A DNA stretch of 64,000 nt from NCBI GenBank assembly GCA_030123625.1, contig CP126121.1, positions 3,698,179 to 3,762,178 of the forward strand. The letters are read 5' to 3'. Each line of letters opens with the position of its first letter. Positions within the stretch are counted from its first letter, which is position 1. This DNA comes from Nitrospira sp. (GTDB lineage Bacteria; Nitrospirota; Nitrospiria; Nitrospirales; Nitrospiraceae). Below, one piece after another: positions 50,430 to 58,476 of this stretch. Under the pieces are notes generated by a model that searched no databases, was not told the DNA's origin, and worked only from the letters and a program-made list of their open reading frames with translations. A program made the position numbers and the translations under genes.

Positions 50430-52423
50430 ATGTCCCTCTCTTCTCTGCTTCGTTCTGCACCACCGACTTCCGTCTCAACCGGGTCGGTCCATTGCAGCTG
50501 GGCCACAAAGGCATCGACCAACCCGTTCACCTCTTCGAGAGTCGGTGGATCGCGCGACACCACCGGCGGCAGGGTAGTCAGATCCATCGCCAGCTTCGAG
50601 AGGTCGATTGGCTCATCCGGCTGGACTGGACGCACCCGTCGTTCCACTTTCGCGCGATGGAGGTCCAGGTCGAGCCGGGGAATCTCCACAGACAACTCCC
50701 GGCGCACGAACGCCGCCTCTTCGAGTTCCGCTTGGGTCGGAATCCGTTTTCCGACCGACGCGAGGGACGGACTGATGCGCTTCAACCGATCAGTGAAGAT
50801 CGGATCGGCATAGAACCGGGCCTTGTCGCAGAGGATGGGCTTCGTATGCATCAGGGTGATGATGGCCCGCTGGTCTCCGAGTTCCTTCACCTCCTGTGGC
50901 AGAAGAAGCGGCCGTGCTTGTTCCGAGCGGGTGGAACTGGATGAGGCCTGTTTACCGTTGTTCCAACCTAGTGGTCGGCTTGTGCCGGTCGAGATCGCCT
51001 CGGCCGTATAGGTGCCGAGCATCTGGGAGTAGTGCTGTGCGTCCCGTTGTTCGCGAGGCGCAAACAGGATCTGGCAGGCGTGGTTTGTGACGAAGGTACG
51101 GGCGTCCTTTTCCCCATAGACCGATTCGAGCTGCGAGAGGCTCTGAATGATCGGGAGCAGACGCAGATTGTAGCCGGCCATGAAACCTACGGCCTTGGCC
51201 AGGATGTTGACCCGTCCGATGGCGGGGAACTCATCCAGGATCACGAGGCACTGGTGCTTCAAGTTAGGGTTCGTCGCGGGCAAGTCGATAGTGTTGTAGT
51301 GAATCAATTGTGAGAAGAATAGGTTGACCAGCAGCGCCGCATCGCTGAGCCGATTGGCTGGAATGCCGACATAGATCGACATCCGCTGGATGCGCACCTG
51401 TTTGAGGTCGAAGTCCGTCGCACTCGTCGCCGCATCGACGATGGGATTACTGAAGATGGTGAGGGGAGCCGTCAGGGTTGCGAGAATACTTGCCATCGTA
51501 TTCTCGCTGGTGGCGCAGAACCGGTGCAGGGCCGCCGTACAGTCGTCGCTCAGCGGGGCCTCACTCTTGGCCCTGGCGCTGATGAGGTCTTGTAGATAGT
51601 CCTTGATGGGCTGACCCTTGCCGGAGGCCTGGCGGAGCACTTCCCCGAGACTGCAGGGTAGGGATGGAGTCTCCATTATAGAGAGGGTCAGGCCGAGGAA
51701 GAGATTGCGGGCGGACTCGTTCCAAAAGGCATCTTTGATCTGTTCCGTCGGATAGAGCACGTGCCCGATGGCTTGGATCTCGCCCACGCGCCGATTTGGG
51801 TCGCGATCGACCCCATCCAATGGGTTCCACCGATGGGTCTGGCCCTCTGTGGTAAAGGGATTGAACAGGTAGACGTGATGGCCGTGTGCCTGACGGAATT
51901 TCGACGTGTAGACGAAGTTCTCCATCTTGATGTCCAGGACCACGACCGACTCGTCATAGTGGAGGAGGTTCGGGAGCACGATGCTCACGCCTTTGCCCGA
52001 TCTGGTCGGCGCCGCCAGCAACACGAATTCCTGGCCCCCATAGACCAAGTACCGCCTTCCCACTTTTCCCACGATGACGCCATGCTCTCCATAGAGCCCG
52101 GCCTGTTGAATCTCACCGAGCGATGCAAATCGCGCCTCGCCGTGGAGCGGTGTCCTCCGATTGGTCAGGGACAGGACGAGCAGTGCTGGGAGACCGAATC
52201 CGACGAATCCGCCGACTGCAGCGGAGACTTGCAGTCGCATCCGTTGAATCGGATCCTCCCGATAGGCTCGCCAGGAATCGGGCCAGTTGGTCAGGGAGAG
52301 GTCTGTTGGCATCTCTTTATTGGCGAGCGCAAAGACGGCGCCGGCGAGGGCATCGGCTCCACAGAGCCCTATCGGGAGATAGAGCAACAAGGCCACCGCG
52401 ATTCGCCTGCTCTTGCGTGACAT
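50426..52423 (-). CDS. virD4: type IV coupling protein VirD4/TraG
   Basis: A 665-residue protein with two N-terminal membrane segments (VALLLYLPIGLCGADALAG and a second near residue 75) and a RecA-like hexameric ATPase: Walker A LAAPTRSGKGVSIVLPNLL at about residue 135, Walker B CLVILDEFPAIGR at about 390, and an all-alpha insertion between them. It links the relaxase-DNA complex to the VirB channel. It follows virB11 by eight bases. Confidence 0.95.
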   Translation of the reverse strand: MSRKSRRIAVALLLYLPIGLCGADALAGAVFALANKEMPTDLSLTNWPDSWRAYREDPIQRMRLQVSAAVGGFVGFGLPALLVLSLTNRRTPLHGEARFASLGEIQQAGLYGEHGVIVGKVGRRYLVYGGQEFVLLAAPTRSGKGVSIVLPNLLHYDESVVVLDIKMENFVYTSKFRQAHGHHVYLFNPFTTEGQTHRWNPLDGVDRDPNRRVGEIQAIGHVLYPTEQIKDAFWNESARNLFLGLTLSIMETPSLPCSLGEVLRQASGKGQPIKDYLQDLISARAKSEAPLSDDCTAALHRFCATSENTMASILATLTAPLTIFSNPIVDAATSATDFDLKQVRIQRMSIYVGIPANRLSDAALLVNLFFSQLIHYNTIDLPATNPNLKHQCLVILDEFPAIGRVNILAKAVGFMAGYNLRLLPIIQSLSQLESVYGEKDARTFVTNHACQILFAPREQRDAQHYSQMLGTYTAEAISTGTSRPLGWNNGKQASSSSTRSEQARPLLLPQEVKELGDQRAIITLMHTKPILCDKARFYADPIFTDRLKRISPSLASVGKRIPTQAELEEAAFVRRELSVEIPRLDLDLHRAKVERRVRPVQPDEPIDLSKLAMDLTTLPPVVSRDPPTLEEVNGLVDAFVAQLQWTDPVETEVGGAERSREERDI

Positions 52424-52431
52424 CGGTTCCT

Positions 52432-53541
52432 CTACGCCCTCACCAGGGTGGCTTCTCCGAATCGCGCCACGAGTTTCGCGATCGGGTCATAATGTACTTC
52501 CGTGACGTAGCGCTCTTTTCTGATGGGCCGTCCCTCCTCGTCGTACTGATTATGCGCGACCACATGGAGGATCACGTCGATGGTTAAGGCCACCAGGCGC
52601 TTCAGCGTTGGGACGTCGTAGGTCGCCGCCTGCTCATGTTCTTTGCACATGAAGACGTAGCGCTCGGCGGCGAGGGCACAGGACTCCGCGTGGTAGGAGG
52701 TAATCGATCCACTGTGGCCGGTTGTGAGGAGTTTGAGGAAGTCGAACGCTTCTCCGCCGCGCAACTCGGCGAGGAGCACCCGGTCCGGCTTCATGCGGAG
52801 CGTGGAGGCAATCAATTCAGATGGAGACACCGTCGCCGTCCCTTGTCCTCCTTTGGCGTACAAGAGATGCACGCGGTTGCCGTGCTGAGGGAGCAACAGT
52901 TCGCGCACATCTTCGATTGTGATGAGTCGTTCCTGCTTCGGGACTGCCTGACAGATCGATTTCATGAGCGTGGTTTTTCCAGAGCCCGTGTCCCCGACGA
53001 CGGCAATGTTCTTCTTCGCCAGCACCGCCGCCCGGATGAATGTCCCCAATTGCCGATCGGTCAGATACTGCACTAACCGTCGCTCGATGGAATCGAGATC
53101 GGAAGTGCGATGCTCAAGCGTCGCTGCCTTGGCCCAGACATAACGACTGAAAGCTCCCTCTGTTTCATATTCATCCAGTGTCTTGATCCAGGCGCTGGGC
53201 CGTCGGATCGAGATGGAGATGGTTCCTAGTTCCACCGCGGGCGGCAGCACAATTTGCACCCGTTCCCCATCGGGCAACATGGCCGAGAGAATCGGGTGGT
53301 GCGGTCCGATCTCTTGTTCGGTCGCAGTCGCGATGGCCGTGGCGAGCGCGGTGAGTCGATCCAGGGTCAGGTCCGGTGCGAGGTGATGCTGCCAGGTTGC
53401 GCCGACCTCGATATAGACTTCCTGTGGCCGATTGACGACGATCTCGGTCGCGCCGGGGAGCGCGAGGTACTGCAGCAAGGGTCGCAATAACTCGCGCACC
53501 ATGGTGTCGTGCGCGAGCAGGTCAGTGGGGGTGCAGTTCAT
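52432..53541 (-). CDS. virB11: VirB11 traffic ATPase
   Basis: About 369 residues from ATG 53541, overlapping the virB10 end by 20 bases; an ATG at 53502 is also possible and the frame further upstream lies in virB10. It has the VirB11 marks ISISIRRPS, Walker A VVGDTGSGKTTLM, Asp box ITIEDVRELL and LLAELRGGEAFDFL, and HSGSITSYHA (His box). Hexameric, at the inner-membrane base of the channel. Confidence 0.93.
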   Translation of the reverse strand: MNCTPTDLLAHDTMVRELLRPLLQYLALPGATEIVVNRPQEVYIEVGATWQHHLAPDLTLDRLTALATAIATATEQEIGPHHPILSAMLPDGERVQIVLPPAVELGTISISIRRPSAWIKTLDEYETEGAFSRYVWAKAATLEHRTSDLDSIERRLVQYLTDRQLGTFIRAAVLAKKNIAVVGDTGSGKTTLMKSICQAVPKQERLITIEDVRELLLPQHGNRVHLLYAKGGQGTATVSPSELIASTLRMKPDRVLLAELRGGEAFDFLKLLTTGHSGSITSYHAESCALAAERYVFMCKEHEQAATYDVPTLKRLVALTIDVILHVVAHNQYDEEGRPIRKERYVTEVHYDPIAKLVARFGEATLVRA

Positions 53542-54922
53542 AGACGGTGCTGAAATCCAGATCCCGCGCGACGAAGATGGTCCCGCGGTCGCCCTGATTC
53601 TTATAGAGCGTGGGTTTGATGTTGATGGTGGATTGGAGGATGAGTTCCGCCATGCGGTTCCCGGTCGTGGCGGAATGCTGATAGATCCCCAGACTCTGCG
53701 CGCCGCTGGTATTCGCCTGGGCCGCCGTCGCCAGACCGATTCCATCTTGGACGAGGGAGAGGAGAAAGGCCGCGCCCAGCCGGTCCCACCAATGGTTGTC
53801 CACGACACCTACCAGTCCAGACGTGCCGAGCGCGTCGGCCGCCGGTGAATTAAGATTAATGACGACTCCCATCGGCGTCTTCACTCTCGTCCAGAGGAGA
53901 AAGAGGCGGCGTTGGCCCTGCGCCATCGTCGCCGCATATTCACCGACCGCTTCCGAGCCTCGTTCCAACAACACAACGCGCCCGTTGTCGCTGTACACAT
54001 CGCTGTTCAAGACACAGGTTGCCATGCCGGCGACTTCATTGATCACCCGGACCGTCAAGGCGCAGTCGATCGTTTTGCCTTTCGGCAAGATGAGATTGCG
54101 ATCACCCAAGAGACCGGCTTGGACTTTGGGGGTGTCCGACGGCGTCAGGAGCCCTCCGATGGGACCGGCTCCGCTGGCCGGAGGACCGGGAGGCGCCGCG
54201 AGGCCGACGCTCGTCACACCAATCGAAGAGCCGCTGGGTCCGCCCATGTACCCAATCGATGCTGGCGTCGAGCTTCCTGTGTCTGCCGTGCTGACCGGCA
54301 TTGCTGGTCCTCCTAACAGGTTCCCGGACCCCGTGTCCGGCTGTCTTGCACCGTTGAGGAGCTCGCGGACCAAGGAGATGGCCGCGTCTGGTCCGGTTCC
54401 AGCCGGTTGACTCCGGGGACTGTCCGAAGCAGGGGAGGTCGTCACAATCACTTCCCCACCGAACCGACTGGAAGCACGTCGGGTGAGTGATGGGTTGCTT
54501 GATGTCTGGTCAGGAGCCAATGCCATCGATCCACTTCTGTCATCGATTCTTTTATCGAGGGGCGACCGCATCGCATAATCAGCGGACGCGACAGGCGACT
54601 GGCTGGTCGACCGCACAAGCGCGGTGGTGTGTTGAGGTGCAAGGGGATCGGTCTCGAAGACCCGCTTGAGTCCGACCTGGGCTGGTTTGTTCTCCACCTT
54701 CGCCGCCCGTTCCTCCTGTGTGGCTTCCGCCTTTCGCTTCGCACTCCACGTATTGGCTGCGAAGACGAGTCCCACCACGAGCACGATAGTCATGACGACC
54801 AGAAACGTCACCCGCGCCGCTGTCTCGTTCCTTCCACCGGCCTGGTGGTTGACCGACACAATCCCATCGACGATGGGTGTGTTCTGCTCACTTCGATTGC
54901 TTGATTCGTGTGATTGTTCCAT
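53522..54922 (-). CDS. virB10: VirB10/TrbI channel protein
   Basis: A 466-residue protein with a short cytoplasmic N-terminus, one membrane helix (FLVVMTIVLVVGLVFAA, about 40-57), a long flexible periplasmic region with GTG/Pro-rich repeats, and the outer-membrane-core domain with LPKGKTIDCALTVRV, LERGSEAVGEY and FLLWTRVKTPMG. It spans both membranes and senses ATP use. Typical length. Confidence 0.93.
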   Translation of the reverse strand: MEQSHESSNRSEQNTPIVDGIVSVNHQAGGRNETAARVTFLVVMTIVLVVGLVFAANTWSAKRKAEATQEERAAKVENKPAQVGLKRVFETDPLAPQHTTALVRSTSQSPVASADYAMRSPLDKRIDDRSGSMALAPDQTSSNPSLTRRASSRFGGEVIVTTSPASDSPRSQPAGTGPDAAISLVRELLNGARQPDTGSGNLLGGPAMPVSTADTGSSTPASIGYMGGPSGSSIGVTSVGLAAPPGPPASGAGPIGGLLTPSDTPKVQAGLLGDRNLILPKGKTIDCALTVRVINEVAGMATCVLNSDVYSDNGRVVLLERGSEAVGEYAATMAQGQRRLFLLWTRVKTPMGVVINLNSPAADALGTSGLVGVVDNHWWDRLGAAFLLSLVQDGIGLATAAQANTSGAQSLGIYQHSATTGNRMAELILQSTINIKPTLYKNQGDRGTIFVARDLDFSTVYELHPH

Positions 54923-54931
54923 GTTTGTTTC

Positions 54932-55864
54932 TCAGCGCAAGGTCCTGGTGATGCCCGAGACGGTGGTTCCCTCGATGGCGGGCACCCCGGTCTTGTCGTA
55001 GGCGTCATTCCAGATGCCGACCACGGCCTCGCCCAAGCGCAACACAAACCGCCGCCCCATCCGCTGCACGACGGCGAGGTCCTTCTCCATGTGGAAATTG
55101 ATGCGGGTTTCTTCACCCAACGGCGAGAAGTAGAAGATCGCGGGGATCTCGCGATTGGGAGGGAATTGAAAGTAGGTGAAGCGGCCGTCATCGAACACGA
55201 GGGCGGGTGCGATATCGTCTCCTCCTGGAAGCACCTCCATTGAATAGGACCAATTGCGCGGTTCGGGCATAAGGGAGTCCAGTCGCTCGGTGAGAAGATC
55301 GGCCTTCTCGCGAGCGTGTTTGGCTCGATGGACTGACGCTTGCATCGCCGTCATGGTTGCTGGAGTCGGTGGGACCAGTGGATGTCGGAAGATCACGCGG
55401 TACATCGGCTCATCTGTTCCGCGTTGCGCCTTTCCGGTATTCTGCTTCCGTCCGATGCGATCGTCTCCCACGACGGTGAACTCAAGACTGTAGTCCCGCC
55501 TGTCCGTGCGGATTTCCAGATTGTTGTGAGTCGCATGGTCCATAGGCTTCACCCAAACCTGATTGGTCCCGACATCGGCCCTGATGCACCATTCCGCTTC
55601 CGGCTTCGCACAGTCGGCGAGAAAGCCGCTGCCGGCGATAACGATACGTTCGTCGTCTCCCAGCACAATGCGCGTGACGACACCACGGCGGACCGTCACT
55701 TTGGTCACTTCGTCCTTTTGATAGGTCACGTACCGGACTCGTTGATCTCCGTCGCCCGGTGCCGGAATCTCCGCCGCTTGCGCTGAGGCTCCTGAACAGA
55801 GGAGGGCGACGGTGAGCCATGTCGTGATTGACCCTATGTATTTATTCATGGTGTGCATGATCAT
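54932..55864 (-). CDS. virB9: VirB9/TrbG outer-core protein
   Basis: Up to 310 residues with a signal peptide (WLTVALLCSGASAQAA). The N-terminal domain reads VRYVTYQKDEVTKVTVRRG and VWVKPMDHATHNNLEI; the C-terminal domain has RFTYFQFPPNREIPAIF and RFVLRLGEAVVGIWND. It forms the outer ring with VirB10. The start could be any of three Met within the first six codons. Confidence 0.93.
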   Translation of the reverse strand: MIMHTMNKYIGSITTWLTVALLCSGASAQAAEIPAPGDGDQRVRYVTYQKDEVTKVTVRRGVVTRIVLGDDERIVIAGSGFLADCAKPEAEWCIRADVGTNQVWVKPMDHATHNNLEIRTDRRDYSLEFTVVGDDRIGRKQNTGKAQRGTDEPMYRVIFRHPLVPPTPATMTAMQASVHRAKHAREKADLLTERLDSLMPEPRNWSYSMEVLPGGDDIAPALVFDDGRFTYFQFPPNREIPAIFYFSPLGEETRINFHMEKDLAVVQRMGRRFVLRLGEAVVGIWNDAYDKTGVPAIEGTTVSGITRTLR

Positions 55865-55873
55865 GCCCCTTTT

Positions 55874-56632
55874 CTATTTCTTCTCGGCCATCGACAGGAC
55901 CGAGGTCGGTGGCGTGATCGTCCCGATTTCCGCGTCCACCCGATAGCCCGTCACTTTGTAGCCGAGCGGGTTCTGGATCAGATCCTTTTCCTGGCCCTTC
56001 ATCGTGTGGCGGTACTCGTAGGAGACCGTCGCGATGAAATACTGCGGCGGCTCCAGGCTGTGGGTATCGGTCCGCTTCACCTGCTTCTCGAACCGCACCG
56101 TGGCCTTCGGTCCAATCGCATCACTGTGAACGGTGACACTCAAGACGTTCACGCGCCATTCGATGCCGGTCCCCAACTGCTTATCGCGGGCGTGCACGCC
56201 GTCAAAGAGGCTCGCATAGTCCCGCCCGATCTCATCCGTACTCATCGCCAAGACCTGGTCGTAGTCGGCTTGGAGCAGCCGGTAGGAGTAGGACTCCCGC
56301 GCGATCACATATTTTTGCGTCCAATGTTTATCGAGCAATTCCTGATAGCCCAGCACGGTCCGATCATCCGCCGCGCTCACCAACTCCACGTTGCCGGTGG
56401 CGCGATCGATCGCGAAGACATAGGGCACGGTGGTCTTGAACGGGGCGAGGCAGGCGATGCCGATCCCGAGTATCACCGTCAGGGCGCAGGCGCTGCCTGC
56501 AACCCACCAGGCTTTACGTTCCGACGCTTTCAATCGCAGCCGCCAGTCGGTGTCCCAGTCTCGGCCCTGATCGTAGAATTGCGGTTCGTCCGCGACATTC
56601 ACGAGTGAGGGCTCTGTGTTCTTCTCCGTCAT
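55874..56632 (-). CDS. virB8: VirB8/TrbF inner-membrane protein
   Basis: A 252-residue protein with a cytoplasmic tail, one membrane helix (CALTVILGIGIACLAPF, about 50-66) and a periplasmic NTF2-like domain (PYVFAIDRATGNVEL, YSYRLLQADYDQVL, KATVRFEKQVKR). Acts as an assembly hub. Usual length. Confidence 0.92.
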   Translation of the reverse strand: MTEKNTEPSLVNVADEPQFYDQGRDWDTDWRLRLKASERKAWWVAGSACALTVILGIGIACLAPFKTTVPYVFAIDRATGNVELVSAADDRTVLGYQELLDKHWTQKYVIARESYSYRLLQADYDQVLAMSTDEIGRDYASLFDGVHARDKQLGTGIEWRVNVLSVTVHSDAIGPKATVRFEKQVKRTDTHSLEPPQYFIATVSYEYRHTMKGQEKDLIQNPLGYKVTGYRVDAEIGTITPPTSVLSMAEKK

Positions 56633-56696
56633 CGTTGCTATTCTTTTGTCCTTTACCGTACGTCTTTTACCTTCAGCCTCCCACCTGCGGGCAGAA

Positions 56697-57422
56697 CTAC
56701 GGCGTCCAGGGGGCCATGTGATTGAAGGTCCGGGTCGTGCCTGGCGCCAACATCCTCAAGACTCGTTCTTGCTGTTCCTGTTGCGCGGCTTTTTCTTCCG
56801 CCTCGATCATGGACTTCATCGTCAGAATCCGATTCGTGTCGTTGCTCACCTGGGCTTGCTCGGCGGCAATCCGGCCGTTGAGTTCCAGAATTCCTTTTTC
56901 GTCCTCGGTCTGATTGATGCGAGTCGTCAAGGCACGGATCTGTTGCATCCGTCCGAGCAACATCTGATAGGTGTTCGCGTAGTAGGCCTGACTCTGAGGC
57001 GTCTGATTCAGCATGTTCTGACAGATGCGCAGCGCGTCGCCGGTCTTGCCCTCGCAGTTGTAGATCATGCGGTTGTGACGGATGATCTGGGCCGCCGCGG
57101 TCAAGCCCTGGACCCCACCGGACCGAATGGCGTGGTACACGGCGTTCACGTCGGAGGGGACGACACCGGCCAAGGTGAGGTTGTTCATGAGACTGCCCAT
57201 GTTGCGTGAGCCCACGATCGCATTGATTTGTTGCTCCGCTTGGAGGATCTGTTGCTGCATCTGTTGGAACTGTTGGATCCAGGCCAGGGCCTGCACGATC
57301 GATTGCACGAGATTGGCTGTGTCGATGACGGGAATGCCTCCGGCTTGACCTTTCGACGTTGGACTAATGACAACCATTAGGGCCAAGCTAATTGCGAGCG
57401 CAGTGTGTTTCATTCGGGACAT
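56697..57422 (-). CDS. virB5: VirB5/TrbJ-type protein
   Basis: A 241-residue secreted protein: signal peptide ALAISLALMVVISPTSKGQAG, then helical coiled-coil segments (WIQQFQQMQQQILQAEQQIN) and a C-terminal EEKAAQQEQQERVLRML. Minor pilus component. It sits between virB6 and virB8, the reverse of the common B5-B6 order. Confidence 0.88.
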   Translation of the reverse strand: MSRMKHTALAISLALMVVISPTSKGQAGGIPVIDTANLVQSIVQALAWIQQFQQMQQQILQAEQQINAIVGSRNMGSLMNNLTLAGVVPSDVNAVYHAIRSGGVQGLTAAAQIIRHNRMIYNCEGKTGDALRICQNMLNQTPQSQAYYANTYQMLLGRMQQIRALTTRINQTEDEKGILELNGRIAAEQAQVSNDTNRILTMKSMIEAEEKAAQQEQQERVLRMLAPGTTRTFNHMAPWTP

Positions 57423-57424
57423 GA

Positions 57425-58468
57425 TTACTCCTTTCGCGAGACGCTGTTCCGTAACCGTTCCAACGAGGCCCGTTGATAGAGGTCGCTCCCTGGCTGAGTC
57501 TTCCCGGGTGAGAGCGTGCTCAGCAGGCGGGCCGCCCCGGTTCGTGGTCCACTCAGGGACCCGCCGGTGGAGGCTACGGCCAACGGGAGCAACCGACTCA
57601 AACCGGACGTGACCGTGTGTAAGAGCAGCATGCCACTCCTAGTGGCATCCCCGCCGGGGTTTCCCAACGAGAGGCCCCCGGCCAAACTTGCTCCCAGGGA
57701 CGCGACATGGAGCAAGACATAGGCGGCGGTGATGGAGAGGAACAGCAGGCCGACGACATCTGCCAGGATCGACGCTGCGGAATAGGCACTCAGCACATGC
57801 AGACAGGCATTCCGCAGCAGGCTCGCGAGAAACATAATCACCGCCATGATGAGGACATTGGTGAAGACAGCGACCAACGAACTGGACAGCCAATTCTCCG
57901 CATAGCGCTGGGTCACGGGAAACATCGCGCAGAAGATGAAGGCCGGCCCGACCGAGAGCAGCAGGGCGAGACTCACGTTCGCGACGAGAAAGAGCCCCAT
58001 GGCGACGAAGGCCATCACGATCGATGCCGTGGCACAGATCGCGCCCGCGATGAAGAGTGAGAATTGCGGCACCAATCCAGAACTGGCTTCGGTGAACAGG
58101 GTTTCCATCAGCGTGGTGAAAGGGTCGGCCATCTGATCGATGGTGCCCCCCATCGAGAGCACTCCGCCGAAGGCAGAGGCAAAGGCTTCTTGAATCCCGT
58201 CCAATCCTTCCTTCACGAGGCTCCGATATTGAGGGCCGTTCAACGTCAGCCCGGTGATGAGCGCCACGCGAAACCAGCGCCACACGAGCGCGGTGACCGG
58301 TTCCTGCACATCGCCGCGCATGACTTGAAAGCCGGTCCACATCACATAGAGCGTCACCGCCGTCACCGCGACCGGTGTGAGCACTCCGATGACGGCATCG
58401 CTGCTGGTCACGACATAGTGGTCCAACGCGTTGTTCACCGACTGCTCGATGTAGGTGGCCATGCCCAT
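57425..58468 (-). CDS. virB6: VirB6/TrbL polytopic membrane protein
   Basis: A 347-residue protein with about six membrane segments, for example VIGVLTPVAVTAVTLYVMW, AICATASIVMAFVAMGLFLV, LALLLSVGPAFIFCAMFPV and a later VVGLLFLSITAAYVLLHVA. The conserved FIFCAMFP region fits VirB6. Start ATG 58468 (or 58462), RBS GGAGGAGCG upstream. Stop lies two bases before the virB5 start. Confidence 0.9.
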   Translation of the reverse strand: MGMATYIEQSVNNALDHYVVTSSDAVIGVLTPVAVTAVTLYVMWTGFQVMRGDVQEPVTALVWRWFRVALITGLTLNGPQYRSLVKEGLDGIQEAFASAFGGVLSMGGTIDQMADPFTTLMETLFTEASSGLVPQFSLFIAGAICATASIVMAFVAMGLFLVANVSLALLLSVGPAFIFCAMFPVTQRYAENWLSSSLVAVFTNVLIMAVIMFLASLLRNACLHVLSAYSAASILADVVGLLFLSITAAYVLLHVASLGASLAGGLSLGNPGGDATRSGMLLLHTVTSGLSRLLPLAVASTGGSLSGPRTGAARLLSTLSPGKTQPGSDLYQRASLERLRNSVSRKE

Positions 58469-58476
58469 GGGTGTCT

